Source: CALKJU01 sp035326425 (GTDB taxonomy: Bacteria > Pseudomonadota > Alphaproteobacteria > Geminicoccales > Geminicoccaceae). From it: a DNA stretch of 64,000 nucleotides. The notes under the pieces are model-generated. The model was not told where the DNA came from, did not search any database, and saw only the letters and a list, made by a program, of their open reading frames with translations. Below, piece by piece: positions 16,542 to 26,384 of this stretch (the stretch's first letter is position 1; every line of letters begins with the position of its first letter). The DNA lies in assembly GCA_035326425.1 (NCBI GenBank), contig DAOLFG010000002.1, positions 105,582 through 169,581 of the forward strand, read 5' to 3'. A program made the position numbers and the translations under genes.

Positions 16542-18188
16542 TTGCCGGGAACCCACGTCGTCGTCGACCTGCTGGGCCTCGTGGCCCTGCTGCTGTGGGG
16601 CATCCACATGATCAGCAGCGGCGTGCTGCGCGCCTACGGCGCCGAGCTGCGCCGCAGCCTCGGCTCGGCGCTGCGCAGCCGGACCAGCGCCTTCCTGGCC
16701 GGCTTGGGTGTTACCGCCGTCCTGCAGAGCAGCACCGCCACGGCGCTGATGGCCACCTCGTTCACCCGCGGCGGCATCGTCGGGCTGCCGGCGGCGCTGG
16801 CCGTGATGCTGGGGGCCAATGTCGGCACCACGCTGATCGTCCAGCTGCTGTCCTTCGACATCACCCTGGTCTATCCGGTGCTGATCCTGGTGGGGGTCGC
16901 CGCCTTCCGGCGCGGCCGCCGCAGCCGGACGCGCGACCTCGGCCGGGTCGCCATCGGCCTCGGCCTGATGCTGCTGGCGCTCCACCTGCTCGTGCTGGTG
17001 ATGGAGCCGGTCGAGAGCACCCGGGCGATGCGGGCCCTGCTGCAGGCGATCGCGGCAGAGCCCCTGCTCAACCTGCTGATCGCCGCCGCCTTCACCTGGG
17101 CGGCGCATTCGAGCGTCGCCACCATGCTGTTCGTGATGTCGCTGGCCGATGCCGGCCTGCTGTCGGGCACCGCCGTGCTGGCGATGGTGATCGGCGCCAA
17201 CCTCGGCAGCGCCCTCAATCCCGTGCTGGCGGCGGCGGGCGGCGAGCCGGCCGCGCTGCGGCTGCCGCTCGGCAACCTGCTGACCCGCCTCGCCGGCGCC
17301 GCCGTCGCCCTGCCGCTGCTGGCGCCGATCGAGGCGGCGCTGGCGTGGCTCTCGGGCGATCCCGGCCAGATGGCCGCCAACTTCCACACCGGCTTCAACC
17401 TGGTCCTCGCGCTGGCCTTCTTCCTGCCGCTGCCGGCGGTGGCGCGCGGCCTGGAGCGCCTCCTGCCGGACCCGCCGGGGGGCGACGATCCCGGCGTCCC
17501 GCGCTATCTCGACCCGTCCGACCTCGGCGTCCCCCCCATGGCATTGTCCAACGCCGCGCGCGAGGCGATGCGGATGAGCGACGTCGTCGAGGCGATGCTG
17601 CGCGGCTCGCGCGAGGTGTTCGCCAGCGCCGACCGCGACCGGCTGGCCGAGGTCGCCCGCATGAACGGCACGCTCGACCGGCTGCACGGCGCCATCCAGC
17701 TCTATCTCGCCGGCATCGGCCGCGACGAGATGGAGGACGACGATGCCGGCCGGCTCGACGAGATCCTGGGCTTCGCGCTCAACCTCGGGCGCATCGGCGA
17801 GATCGTCGACCGCGGCCTGATGGCGCTGGCCGCCAAGGCCATCAAGCAGCGCATCGCGCTGGGCACGCCCGAGAGCCGCGAGCTCGACGAGCTGCACGCA
17901 CGGCTGCTCGAGCACCTGCAGCTCGCCGTCACCGTGTTCATGGCGGGCGACGCAGCGGCGGCCCGCCGGCTGGTGGCCGGCAAGGACCGCTTCCGCGCCT
18001 TCGAGCGCGACGCCGCCGAGCGGCATTTCGCCAGGGTCCGCGACGGCCGCACCGAGCAGCTGGAGCGCGACACGCTGCTGCTGGACGTGGTGCGCGACCT
18101 GAAGCGGATCGAGGGCCACCTCGCCGCCACGGTCTACCCGCTGCTGGAGCGCAGCGGCGACCTGATGCCTAGCCGGCTGGCGCCCTGA
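16542..18188 (+). CDS. Na+/phosphate cotransporter family protein with PhoU-like C-terminus
   Basis: A 548-residue protein. The N-terminal half has about eight to nine membrane helices and the two inverted signature repeats of the PNaS/NptA family: LQSSTATALMATSF (about 63-76) and WAAHSSVATMLF (about 187-198). The C-terminal 200 residues (about 340-548) form a helical PhoU-like domain. The family imports phosphate with sodium or, in bacteria, can export excess phosphate. The start is TTG 16542; no nearby ATG exists, and the first helix VVDLLGLVALLLWGIHM would be cut by later starts. It lies 11 bp after purN and is possibly co-transcribed. Confidence 0.88.
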   Translation: MPGTHVVVDLLGLVALLLWGIHMISSGVLRAYGAELRRSLGSALRSRTSAFLAGLGVTAVLQSSTATALMATSFTRGGIVGLPAALAVMLGANVGTTLIVQLLSFDITLVYPVLILVGVAAFRRGRRSRTRDLGRVAIGLGLMLLALHLLVLVMEPVESTRAMRALLQAIAAEPLLNLLIAAAFTWAAHSSVATMLFVMSLADAGLLSGTAVLAMVIGANLGSALNPVLAAAGGEPAALRLPLGNLLTRLAGAAVALPLLAPIEAALAWLSGDPGQMAANFHTGFNLVLALAFFLPLPAVARGLERLLPDPPGGDDPGVPRYLDPSDLGVPPMALSNAAREAMRMSDVVEAMLRGSREVFASADRDRLAEVARMNGTLDRLHGAIQLYLAGIGRDEMEDDDAGRLDEILGFALNLGRIGEIVDRGLMALAAKAIKQRIALGTPESRELDELHARLLEHLQLAVTVFMAGDAAAARRLVAGKDRFRAFERDAAERHFARVRDGRTEQLERDTLLLDVVRDLKRIEGHLAATVYPLLERSGDLMPSRLAP

Positions 18189-18213
18189 CCGCCCGGCGCC
18201 CTGACCATCCGAC

Positions 18214-18636
18214 TCAGCCGACGATCTCGATGCCCGAGAAGAAGAACGCGATCTCGATCCCGGCATTCTCGGGGCTGTCGGAGCCGTGCACCGAGTTGGC
18301 CTCGATGCTCTCGGCGAAGTCCTTGCGGATCGTGCCGGCGGCGGCGTTGGCGGGGTTGGTCGCACCCATCACCTCGCGATAGGCGGCGACGGCGTTCGGG
18401 CCCTCCAGCACCTGCGCCACGATCGGCCCCGAGGTCATGAAGGCGCAGAGATCGGCGAAGAACGGCCGCTCGCGGTGCACGCCGTAGAACGCCTCGGCCT
18501 GGCCGCGGCTCAGCACCAGGCGCTTCTGGGCGACGATCCGCAGCCCGGCCTTCTCGATCCGCTCGTTGATGGCGCCGGTCAGGTTGCGCCGGGTCGCGTC
18601 CGGCTTGATGATCGAGAAGGTACGCTCGAGGGCCAT
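18214..18636 (-). CDS. ndk: Nucleoside diphosphate kinase
   Basis: A 140-residue kinase equilibrating NTPs and NDPs via a phosphohistidine. It starts MALERTFSIIKPDA. The catalytic histidine is H117 in NSVHGSDS, and ATNPANAAAGTIR supplies substrate contacts. It is the textbook length and is a cytoplasmic homo-oligomer by family. It is convergent with the phosphate transporter (25 bp gap). holC lies 37 bp upstream on the same strand, so transcription may come from the pepA-holC direction. Confidence 0.97.
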   Translation of the reverse strand: MALERTFSIIKPDATRRNLTGAINERIEKAGLRIVAQKRLVLSRGQAEAFYGVHRERPFFADLCAFMTSGPIVAQVLEGPNAVAAYREVMGATNPANAAAGTIRKDFAESIEANSVHGSDSPENAGIEIAFFFSGIEIVG

Positions 18637-18673
18637 GGGCCTGGTCTCCGATGAGGCATCTGTCGGGCGCGGC

Positions 18674-19171
18674 TTATAGCGACGGCCCGCCGGCTAAGGA
18701 AGCGGCGGGTCGACCCTCCTCCTCGCGCGCCATCACCCAGCCGCCGCGCTCGTTCTGCTGCCAGTAGACCAGCCTGTGGCCCTGCTCCCTGCCCCATCGC
18801 CAGCGGTCGCGCGCCGTCGCCACCGCCGTCTCGTCGAGGCCGTCGAACATGTCCAGGCAGCGATCGTAGGGCGACAGGTCGCCGAAGGGCGCTCCGTCCA
18901 CCACCACCAGGATGGCGGCGCCGTTGGGCCGGTCCTCGCCATCGGTCAGGAAGATCGGCTGCATCTCGGCATGGCCGTCGGCGCGCGTGCCGTGCGGCAG
19001 GAAGCTGTCCTTGCCGTAGGTCCACAAGGCGCGATCCAGCGCCTCGACCCGCGCCCCGTCACCGCAGCGCAGCACCGCCCGCTGGCCGCTCGCCACCACC
19101 TTCTCCAGCAGGCGCGGCAGCGCCTCCACGAGCGGGCTGCGCGTCAGGTGATAGAAGCCGATCTCCGTCAC
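18674..19171 (-). CDS. holC: DNA polymerase III subunit chi
   Basis: A 165-residue protein of the HolC family: MTEIGFYHLTRSPLVEALPRL at the start, a GQRAVLRCGD segment, then ALWTYGKDSFLPHG and QPIFLTDGEDRPNGA. Chi links the clamp loader to SSB on single-stranded DNA. The length is within the alphaproteobacterial range. Its start overlaps the pepA stop by 4 bp (ATGA, 19168-19171), the common pepA-holC arrangement of Gram-negative bacteria. The C-terminal about 20 residues are a poorly conserved tail. Confidence 0.93.
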   Translation of the reverse strand: MTEIGFYHLTRSPLVEALPRLLEKVVASGQRAVLRCGDGARVEALDRALWTYGKDSFLPHGTRADGHAEMQPIFLTDGEDRPNGAAILVVVDGAPFGDLSPYDRCLDMFDGLDETAVATARDRWRWGREQGHRLVYWQQNERGGWVMAREEEGRPAASLAGGPSL

Positions 19172-20670
19172 GCGCCGCTCGGCACCTCGTAGTGATCGGC
19201 GACCAGCCGCTCCAGCAGGCGCAGGCCGAACGCCGTGCCGCCCTTGGGCGACAGCGGCAGGTCGCGCGAGCTCCAGGCGGTGCCGGCGATGTCGAGATGG
19301 GCCCAGGGCACCTCACCGACGAAGCGTTCGAGGAACACCGCCCCGGCCGAGGCGCCGGCCTCGCGGGCGCGGCCGACGTTCTTGATGTCGGCGATGTCGG
19401 ACTTGATGTGCTTGGCGTAGCCCTTGCCGAGCGGCAGCCGCCACACCGTCTCGCCCACGGCCTCGCCGGCGGCGGTCAGCCGTGCGGCCAGCTCCTCGTC
19501 GTTGGCGAACAGTCCGGCGTTCTCGTGGCCCAGCGCCACGACGCAGGCGCCGGTGAGCGTCGCGAGGTCGATCATCGCCGACGGCTTGAATCGCTCCTTG
19601 GTGTACCAGAGCAGGTCGGCCAGCACGAGCCGGCCCTCGGCGTCGGTGTTCACCACCTCGATGGTAATGCCGGCCATCGAGCGGATGACGTCGCCCGGCC
19701 GCTGGGCATTGCCCGAGACCATGTTCTCGGTCAGCCCCACCACGCCGACGACGTCGACGGCCGCCTTGCGCGAGGCCAGCGCCCGGATGGCGCCGTAGAC
19801 GGCGGCGGCACCGCCCATGTCGAACTTCATGTCCTCCATGCCGCCCGCCGGCTTGATGGAGATGCCGCCGCTGTCGAAGCACACGCCCTTGCCGACCAGC
19901 GCCAGCGGCTGCTCGGCCTCGGCACCCTTCCAGCGCATCACCACGACGTAGGACGGCTCGGCGCTGCCCTGCCCCACCGCCAGCACCGCCCGCATGCCGA
20001 GCCGCGCCATCTCGCCGGGATCGAGGATCTCGACCTCGACGCCGAGCTCGGCCAGGCCCTGGCAGGCATCGGCGAAGGCGCGCGGCGTCAGCACGTTGGC
20101 CGGCTCGTTCATCAGGTCGCGCGCCGCCCGCACCGCCTCGCCCAGCGCCGCCAGCCGCGTCGCCAGCGGGTTACCAGGCTCGTCGACCAGGAGCTCCAGG
20201 CGCGCCAGCCGGACGGTGTCGTCGTCGTCGGGCGAGGTCGACTTGTACTTGTCGAAGGCGTAGCCGCGCAGGCTGCCGCCGTGCGCCAGGCGCGCCGCCA
20301 CCTCGGCCGGCGCGTGGCCGAGGTCGAGGCCGGCCGAGGAGGCGACGACCGCCTCGCGCAGCCGCAGCTGCCGCAGGCGCTCGACCAGCGTGCCGCCCAG
20401 CTCTTCGAGATCGAGGCCGCTCAGCGGCTCGGCCTTGCCCGCCACCAGCACGACCAGGGCGTCGAGGTCGGTGCCGGCCGGATAGGGCAGGTGCAGCACC
20501 CGCCCGTGCTTGCCGCCGCCCGGCTCGGCCGCCAGCAGCCGGGCCACCAGCCCGCCGGTCTGGCGGTCGAGCCGGGCGGCGGCCTCGCTCAGCGCCCCGC
20601 CATGGCCGGCGAGGACCACGAGCGCGCCGGTGGTCGGCATGGGCCTGGACACCAAGGCAGTCTCGAGCAT
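19168..20670 (-). CDS. pepA: Leucyl (cytosol) aminopeptidase
   Basis: A 500-residue M17 metallopeptidase removing N-terminal residues from peptides. The two-zinc site is clear: VGKGVCFDSGGISIKPAGG with the catalytic Lys and Asp, MKFDMGGAAAV, and the signature NTDAEGRLVLADLL. The N-terminal half is the variable macro-like domain. The ATG at 20670 gives the usual length of about 500 residues; the longer frame upstream is unlike the family. It is the first gene of a pepA-holC pair, with ndk following. Confidence 0.96.
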   Translation of the reverse strand: MLETALVSRPMPTTGALVVLAGHGGALSEAAARLDRQTGGLVARLLAAEPGGGKHGRVLHLPYPAGTDLDALVVLVAGKAEPLSGLDLEELGGTLVERLRQLRLREAVVASSAGLDLGHAPAEVAARLAHGGSLRGYAFDKYKSTSPDDDDTVRLARLELLVDEPGNPLATRLAALGEAVRAARDLMNEPANVLTPRAFADACQGLAELGVEVEILDPGEMARLGMRAVLAVGQGSAEPSYVVVMRWKGAEAEQPLALVGKGVCFDSGGISIKPAGGMEDMKFDMGGAAAVYGAIRALASRKAAVDVVGVVGLTENMVSGNAQRPGDVIRSMAGITIEVVNTDAEGRLVLADLLWYTKERFKPSAMIDLATLTGACVVALGHENAGLFANDEELAARLTAAGEAVGETVWRLPLGKGYAKHIKSDIADIKNVGRAREAGASAGAVFLERFVGEVPWAHLDIAGTAWSSRDLPLSPKGGTAFGLRLLERLVADHYEVPSGA

Positions 20671-20899
20671 GTGCACCGTCTCTCCGAATGGCCGCGGATC
20701 GCGCCGGCCTGGACTTTGGCCGGATGCCTGCGCCGGCCGGCAACCCCTGTCAACCGCCGGTCGGGGGCGTGGCGTAGATGTTGCGGCGGCCCGGTCAATC
20801 GACTGTCCAGGCAGCTCAAGCCCTTGGCATCGGTGGTTGACGCAGGTTATGAGGCTGCGGTCCGATTCCCGTGCGCCGAACCCGGAGGAAGCCTCTCTC

Positions 20900-23137
20900 G
20901 TGGAGCCCGACGCCCGCACAATCAGCCGTCCGGCCCGCCGCCGGACCGGACCGCGCCGACTGGGACTCCTGGCAGCCGCGCTCGTTCTCCTCGCCTGCGT
21001 CGCGCCGGCTTCCGCGCAGCAGCTCCCCGGCGAGGACGAGCTGCCGATCGTCATCACCGCCGACAGCATCGTCTTCGACACCGACAAGCGCCTGACCACC
21101 GCCGTCGGCAACGCCGAGGTCAGCCGGGGCGAGCGCCGGCTGCTCGCCGATTCCATCCGCTACGACGAGCGCACCGGCCGGGTGTTCGCCAAGGGCAACA
21201 TCGTCCTGATCGAGGCCAATGGCGACGCCATCTACGGCGACGAGATGGACATCACCGGCGACCTGAAGGACGGCGTCGTCAAGGGCGTGCGCGCGCTGCT
21301 CGACGAGGACATCCGTGTCGCCGGCGCCAAGGGCCGCCGGGTCGGCGGCGACACCACCGTGCTGGAGAAGGCCGTCTACTCGCCCTGCAAGCTCTGCCCC
21401 GACGGCAAGGGCGGGCCGATCTGGCAGCTGCGGGCGACCCGCGCCGTCCACGACCAGCAGGCCAAGACCCTGACCTACAGCAACGCCGTCATGGAGGTAT
21501 GGGGCGTGCCGGTGGCCTATACGCCCTGGTTCAGGCATCCCGACCCCAGCGTGCGCAAGGCCACGGGCTTCCTGCTGCCGTCGGTCGGCACCGATTCCGA
21601 GCTGGGCCAGACAATGCAGGTGCCGTTCTTCATCAACCTGGCGCCCAACCGCGACATCACGCTGTCGCCGCTGTTCACCACCGATGCCGGCACCGTGATG
21701 TTCGCCGAGGCCCGCAGCCTCGAGACCTTCGGCCGGACCATCGTCTCCGGCAGCATCACCAACACCGAGGCCTCCGAGACCTCGACGGGCGAGGTCACCG
21801 GCGAAGGCCTGCGTGGCCATCTGCAGGGCAACGGCCGCTATACCCTGGACGACAAGCACCGCGCCGGCTTCGACGGCTACTGGACCAGCGACAAGAACTA
21901 TCTGCGCCGCTACAGCATCACCAACGCCAACATCCTCGAGAACCACGCCTATCTCGAGCGCTTCGACGGCCGCGACTATTACGGCCTGAACGCCTGGGCG
22001 TTCCAGGGCCTGCGCGCCACCGACAACCAGGACACCATCCCGGTGGCGCTGCCGCTGGCCGACGCCCACCTGGTCAGCGACCGGATGCGCTGGGGCTCGC
22101 AGTACACCCTCGATTCCAACGTGCTGGCGCTGACCCGCACCGGCGGCCGCGACGTGCGCCGGCTGTCGAACGAGGTCGGCTGGGAGGTGCCGCAGGTCGG
22201 CGAGTGGGGCGACCTGCGCCGCTACCGCCTGAGCCTGCGCAACGACCTCTACTATACCGAAGGCAGCGTCACCGATCCGGACGTGGGCGGCGACGGCCAC
22301 CAGACGGCCGCCCGCATCCTGCCCCGCGCCACCGTCGACTGGAGCCTGCCGCTGGTGAAGGGCTCGGGCCTCTGGCAGCACGAGATCACGCCGCTCGCCA
22401 GCCTCAACATCGCGCCCACCGGACTCGACAACCAGGACTCGATCCCGAACGAGGACAGCATCGACTTCGAGTTCGACGAGACCAACGTCTTCCTGCCCAT
22501 CCGCTTCACCGGCCTCGACCTCAACGAGGGCGGCAGCAAGATCGCCTACGGTGTCCGGTTCGCCTCGATCGGTCCCAACCTGCTGAGCCTGAGCGGCGTG
22601 CTGGGCCAGAGCCTGCGCTTCGACAACGACGACACCTTCCCGGCCAACGCAGGGCTCAGCGGCTATCTCTCGCACTGGGTGGGCCGGCTGGAGTTCCGCC
22701 CGAGCCAGCTGTTCGAGGTCAGCTACCGCTTCCGCGTCGATGCCAAGACGATGGACTTCGCCCGCAGCGACGTCGGTGTCGGCATCGGCCCGCCGCGGGT
22801 CCGCCTGAACCTGCGCTACATCAACCTCGATGCCGAGCAGGCGCTGAATTCCGACGACAACCTGCCCGACCGCGAGGCGGCGATCGCCGGCGTGCGCTTC
22901 CAGATGACCGACAATCTCGTCGTGGCAGCGCAGACCCGGCGGGACATGACGGCAGGCTCCACCGTGACGAACTCCTATGGTTTGGTCTATTCCGACGATT
23001 GTCTGCTGATCGTGGCCGGGCTCGAGAAGGATTTCACGACCCGGGGCGACGTCGACCAGCCGACCACCTTCACGCTGCGCATCGGTCTGAAGACGCTGGG
23101 CGAGTTCGAGACCGGGAGCGGCATATTCGGGTTGTGA
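20900..23137 (+). CDS. lptD: LPS-assembly protein LptD
   Basis: A 745-residue outer-membrane protein that inserts lipopolysaccharide into the outer leaflet with LptE. A signal peptide ends near VAPASAQQ (about residue 36). The periplasmic OstA/LptA-like domain follows (about 45-170, VITADSIVFDTDKRL), then the large beta-barrel (about 260-745) ending with an aromatic strand. The GTG at 20900 is chosen because GGAGGAAG (20884-20891) precedes it at ideal spacing; an ATG at 20849 would add 17 residues. surA follows within 5 bp, so the two are co-transcribed. Confidence 0.92.
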   Translation: MEPDARTISRPARRRTGPRRLGLLAAALVLLACVAPASAQQLPGEDELPIVITADSIVFDTDKRLTTAVGNAEVSRGERRLLADSIRYDERTGRVFAKGNIVLIEANGDAIYGDEMDITGDLKDGVVKGVRALLDEDIRVAGAKGRRVGGDTTVLEKAVYSPCKLCPDGKGGPIWQLRATRAVHDQQAKTLTYSNAVMEVWGVPVAYTPWFRHPDPSVRKATGFLLPSVGTDSELGQTMQVPFFINLAPNRDITLSPLFTTDAGTVMFAEARSLETFGRTIVSGSITNTEASETSTGEVTGEGLRGHLQGNGRYTLDDKHRAGFDGYWTSDKNYLRRYSITNANILENHAYLERFDGRDYYGLNAWAFQGLRATDNQDTIPVALPLADAHLVSDRMRWGSQYTLDSNVLALTRTGGRDVRRLSNEVGWEVPQVGEWGDLRRYRLSLRNDLYYTEGSVTDPDVGGDGHQTAARILPRATVDWSLPLVKGSGLWQHEITPLASLNIAPTGLDNQDSIPNEDSIDFEFDETNVFLPIRFTGLDLNEGGSKIAYGVRFASIGPNLLSLSGVLGQSLRFDNDDTFPANAGLSGYLSHWVGRLEFRPSQLFEVSYRFRVDAKTMDFARSDVGVGIGPPRVRLNLRYINLDAEQALNSDDNLPDREAAIAGVRFQMTDNLVVAAQTRRDMTAGSTVTNSYGLVYSDDCLLIVAGLEKDFTTRGDVDQPTTFTLRIGLKTLGEFETGSGIFGL

Positions 23138-23142
23138 GCCGA

Positions 23143-24123
23143 ATGTTGCATCGGTTTTCGCTACGCTCGGCCCTGTGGCTCGCCTTGGCGCTGGCGGCGG
23201 GCGCCGTCGCCGCGGCCCCGCACACCGCCGGGGCCCAGGCCGTCCAGGGCATCGCCGCCGTCGTCAACGACGACATCGTCTCGACCCAGGAGCTGGGCGA
23301 GCGCGTGCGGCTGGCGCGCGCCAGCACCGGGCTGCCCGACGATCCCAACACCCAGCGCCTGCTGCTGCAGCAGGCGCTGCGCACCCTGATCGACGAGAAG
23401 CTGCAGGCCCAGGAGGCGCGGCGGCTCAACATCGCCGTCACCGACCAGGAGGTCGACGCCGCCATCGCCAACATCGCCCAGCGCAACAATCTGACCACGG
23501 AGCAGCTCGGCGCCTTCCTCGCCGAGCACGGCACCGACATCGCCAGCCTGCGCGCCCAGCTGCGCAGCCAGATCGCCTGGCTCAAGGTGGTGAGCCGCGA
23601 GATCCGGCCGAAGGTGGTGGTGACCGAGGGCCAGATCGATCTCGCCAACCGCGTCGCCCAGCCGGCCGCCGGCGAGCGCGAGCTGCTGCTGTCGGAGATC
23701 GTCCTGCCGGTCTACACCCCCGAGCAGGAGGCCAACGTCCTGGCCGATGCCCGGCAGCTGGTGGTGGCCCTGCGCGGCGGCAGCGAGTTCGCGCCCCTGG
23801 CGCGGCAGATGTCGGTGGCTGCCAGCGCCGAGACCGGCGGCGACCTCGGCTGGATCCCCTCCTCGGCCCTGGCCGAGGATCTGCGCAACGCGCTGTCGCG
23901 CATGTCGCCCGGCCAGTTCTCGGACCCGATCCGCACGCCGCTCGGCGTGCAGGTGCTGTGGCTGCGCGAGGCGCGGCAGGCGGCCGGCCAGCCGGCAGCC
24001 GCCGCCTCGACGGAATCGCGCGACCAAGTCAGGCAGCGGCTGGCCGAGGAGCAGGTGCAGCGGCTGGCCGCGCGCTACATGCGCGACCTGCGCCGCAACG
24101 CCTATCTCGACGTCCGGATCTGA
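23143..24123 (+). CDS. surA: Periplasmic chaperone/peptidyl-prolyl isomerase SurA
   Basis: A 326-residue secreted protein with a signal peptide (about 1-31, ending HTAGAQA). The SurA N-terminal chaperone domain follows (about 32-150; GIAAVVNDDIVSTQEL), then one parvulin-type PPIC domain (about 165-275; SEIVLP and GGDLGWIPSSALAEDL). SurA escorts outer-membrane barrel proteins, including LptD. There is only one isomerase domain, unlike the two in E. coli, as is common in alphaproteobacteria. A GTG at 23134 overlapping the lptD stop (GTGA) is an alternative start. Confidence 0.9.
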   Translation: MLHRFSLRSALWLALALAAGAVAAAPHTAGAQAVQGIAAVVNDDIVSTQELGERVRLARASTGLPDDPNTQRLLLQQALRTLIDEKLQAQEARRLNIAVTDQEVDAAIANIAQRNNLTTEQLGAFLAEHGTDIASLRAQLRSQIAWLKVVSREIRPKVVVTEGQIDLANRVAQPAAGERELLLSEIVLPVYTPEQEANVLADARQLVVALRGGSEFAPLARQMSVAASAETGGDLGWIPSSALAEDLRNALSRMSPGQFSDPIRTPLGVQVLWLREARQAAGQPAAAASTESRDQVRQRLAEEQVQRLAARYMRDLRRNAYLDVRI

Positions 24124-24133
24124 GCGGCCGGCC

Positions 24134-24949
24134 GTGCCGCCGGCGCTCTGGCGGGCCGACAAGCGGCTCGGCCAGCATTTCCTGTTCGATCCCTCGATCC
24201 TGGCCCGCATCGTGGCGGCGGCCGGCCCGCTCGCCGGCGAGACCGTGCTGGAGGTCGGCCCGGGTCCCGGCGGGCTCACCAGGGCCATCCTGGCCACCGA
24301 CACCGCCCGGCTCGTCGCCATCGACGCGGATCCGCGCAGCATCGCGGCGCTGAAGGGGCTGGAGGAGCAGGCCGCCGGCCGGCTGAGGCTGGTCGAGGGC
24401 GACGCCCTGGCGCTCGATCCGACGACCGTCGCCGACGGCCGGCCGCTCACCGCCATCGCCAACCTGCCCTACAATGTCGGCACCGAGATCCTGATGCGCT
24501 GGCTCGCCGTGCCCGGCGCCTTCCGGCTGATGGTGCTGATGTTCCAACGCGAGGTGGCGCTGCGCCTCGTCGCCGGGCCCGGCACCCCGGCCTATGGCCG
24601 CCTCGCCGTCATGGCGCAGAGCATGTGCCGCGTCGAGCGGCTGTTCGACCTGCCGCCGGGCGCCTTCGTGCCGCCGCCGCGGGTCAGCTCCAGCGTCGTC
24701 CGGCTGGCTCCGCGCGACGACCGGCCGGACGAGCAGCAGCGGCTGCGGCTCGAGGCGGTGACGCGCGCCGCCTTCGGCCAGCGCCGCAAGATGCTGCGCT
24801 CCAGCCTGTCGGGCCTCGGCGTCGATGCCGCGGCCCTCCTGGCCGCCGCCGGCATCGAGCCGACCCGCCGCGCCGAGACCCTGGGTCTCGGCGAGTTCGC
24901 GACGCTGGCCTCGGCGCTGGCCTGCCTCAGGCGCCGCGGAACTGCCTGA
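24134..24949 (+). CDS. rsmA: 16S rRNA dimethyladenosine transferase RsmA/KsgA
   Basis: A 271-residue SAM-dependent methyltransferase dimethylating two adjacent adenines in the 3' hairpin of 16S rRNA. The N-terminal KRLGQHFLFDP is followed by SAM motif I (EVGPGPGGLT) and catalytic motif IV (NLPYNVGTEIL). The start is GTG 24134, 10 bp after surA. In most proteobacteria pdxA sits between surA and rsmA; it is missing here. The 3' end overlaps the convergent gmk by 23 bp. Confidence 0.95.
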   Translation: MPPALWRADKRLGQHFLFDPSILARIVAAAGPLAGETVLEVGPGPGGLTRAILATDTARLVAIDADPRSIAALKGLEEQAAGRLRLVEGDALALDPTTVADGRPLTAIANLPYNVGTEILMRWLAVPGAFRLMVLMFQREVALRLVAGPGTPAYGRLAVMAQSMCRVERLFDLPPGAFVPPPRVSSSVVRLAPRDDRPDEQQRLRLEAVTRAAFGQRRKMLRSSLSGLGVDAAALLAAAGIEPTRRAETLGLGEFATLASALACLRRRGTA

Positions 24950-25574
24950 CGAACTCGGTGAGCCCCGGCTGGCGCTTGCGGCGCAGCCGCTCGGCGGTGA
25001 GGATCGCCTGCACGGCGGCGACGCTGGCGCCGAACTCGGTGTTGATCAGCACGTAGTCGTATTCCGCCCAGTGGGTGACGTCGGACGCCACCTGCGCCAT
25101 GCGGAACCGCACCGTCTCGTCGCTGTCCTGGGCGCGCGTCCGCAGCCGGCTGGCCAGCTCGGCCAGGCTCGGCGGCAGGATGAACACGCCCACCGTGTCG
25201 TCGCCCGCCGCCTCGCGCAGCTGCTGCGCGCCCTGCCAGTCGATGTCGAACAGCACGTCGCGGCCCTGCGAGAGCGCCTCCTCGACCGCCCGGCGTGGCG
25301 TGCCGTAGTTGTGGCCGTAGACCGTGGCGTGCTCCAGCAGCTCGCCGTGCTCGGCCATCTGCCGGAAGCGGCCGGTGTCGATGAAGTGATAGTGCACCCC
25401 GTCGACCTCGCCCGGCCGCTGTGGTCGGGTGGTGACCGAGATCGACAGCATCAGCTCGGGCTCGAGCTCCAGCACCCGCCGCGAGATCGACGTCTTGCCG
25501 GCGCCGGAGGGCGAGGACATGACCAGCATCAATCCGCGGCGGTGCGGCGGTACGAGACCCGGATCGAGAGGCAT
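24927..25574 (-). CDS. gmk: Guanylate kinase
   Basis: A 215-residue kinase phosphorylating GMP to GDP. The P-loop is SSPSGAGKTSI near 20-30, the GMP-binding segment is SVTTRPQRPGEVDGVHYHF, and DIDWQGAQQLR follows. The ATG at 25574 is chosen because CAGGG lies 6 nt upstream; ATGs at 25580 and 25604 are also in frame. It is divergent from the SDR gene and convergent with rsmA (23 bp overlap). In many alphaproteobacteria gmk follows mltG and yicC; here an SDR gene in opposite orientation separates them. Confidence 0.95.
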   Translation of the reverse strand: MPLDPGLVPPHRRGLMLVMSSPSGAGKTSISRRVLELEPELMLSISVTTRPQRPGEVDGVHYHFIDTGRFRQMAEHGELLEHATVYGHNYGTPRRAVEEALSQGRDVLFDIDWQGAQQLREAAGDDTVGVFILPPSLAELASRLRTRAQDSDETVRFRMAQVASDVTHWAEYDYVLINTEFGASVAAVQAILTAERLRRKRQPGLTEFVRQFRGA

Positions 25575-25640
25575 CGGCATCCCTGGGCATTGCGCGCGCG
25601 CCATCGCCCGGCGCGTCGAGGCAACCGGGTTCTAGTCCGC

Positions 25641-26384
25641 ATGACCGCGCTCGACCAACACTGGAATCCGCATGGCGTGCTGATCACCGGCGCCAGCAGC
25701 GGCATCGGCGCCGCGCTCGCCACGGCGCTGGCCGCCCCGGGCCGCCGCCTGGACCTGGGCGGCCGCAGCGCCGATCGCCTCGTCGCCGTGGCCGAGGGCT
25801 GCAGCGCCGCCGGCGCCGAGGTCCACACCGCCTGTCTCGACCTGCGCGACGGCGAGGCGCTGCGTCGCTGGATCGGGGCGATCCCGCCGCCCGACCTGCT
25901 CGTCGCCAACGCCGGCGTGTCCGGCCACGACACCGGCTCGGCCGAGATCGTGGCCGTCAACGTCCAGGCGGTGATCGCCACGGTCGAGGCGGCCCTGCCG
26001 CGGATGCGCGAGGGGTCGCGGATCGCGCTGATGAGCTCGCTCGCCGGCTTCAACGGCATGGCGTCGGCGCCGGTCTACTGCGCCAGCAAGGCGGCGGTGC
26101 GGATCTATGGCGACGGCCTGCGCGCCCGGCTGCGTGGCGCCGGCATCGCCGTCTCGATCGTCTGCCCCGGCTTCGTCGCCACGCCGATGACCGACAGCAA
26201 CCCGTTCCCGATGCCGTTGATGATGTCGCCCGAGCAGGCGGCCGGCCGCATCCTGCGCGGCCTCGCCCGCCGCCAGGCCGTCATCGCCTTCCCGACCCGC
26301 CTCTACTGGCTGACCAGGCTGTTCGGCCTGCTGCCGCGGCCCTTGGCCGACCGCATCTCGGCGCACGTGCCCCGCAAGGAGCGC

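Noticed and set aside
19192..24123. 1643-codon open frame on the plus strand
   Set aside because: Only the surA part is real; the remainder is antisense to pepA and out of frame in lptD, a common artefact at over 70% GC.
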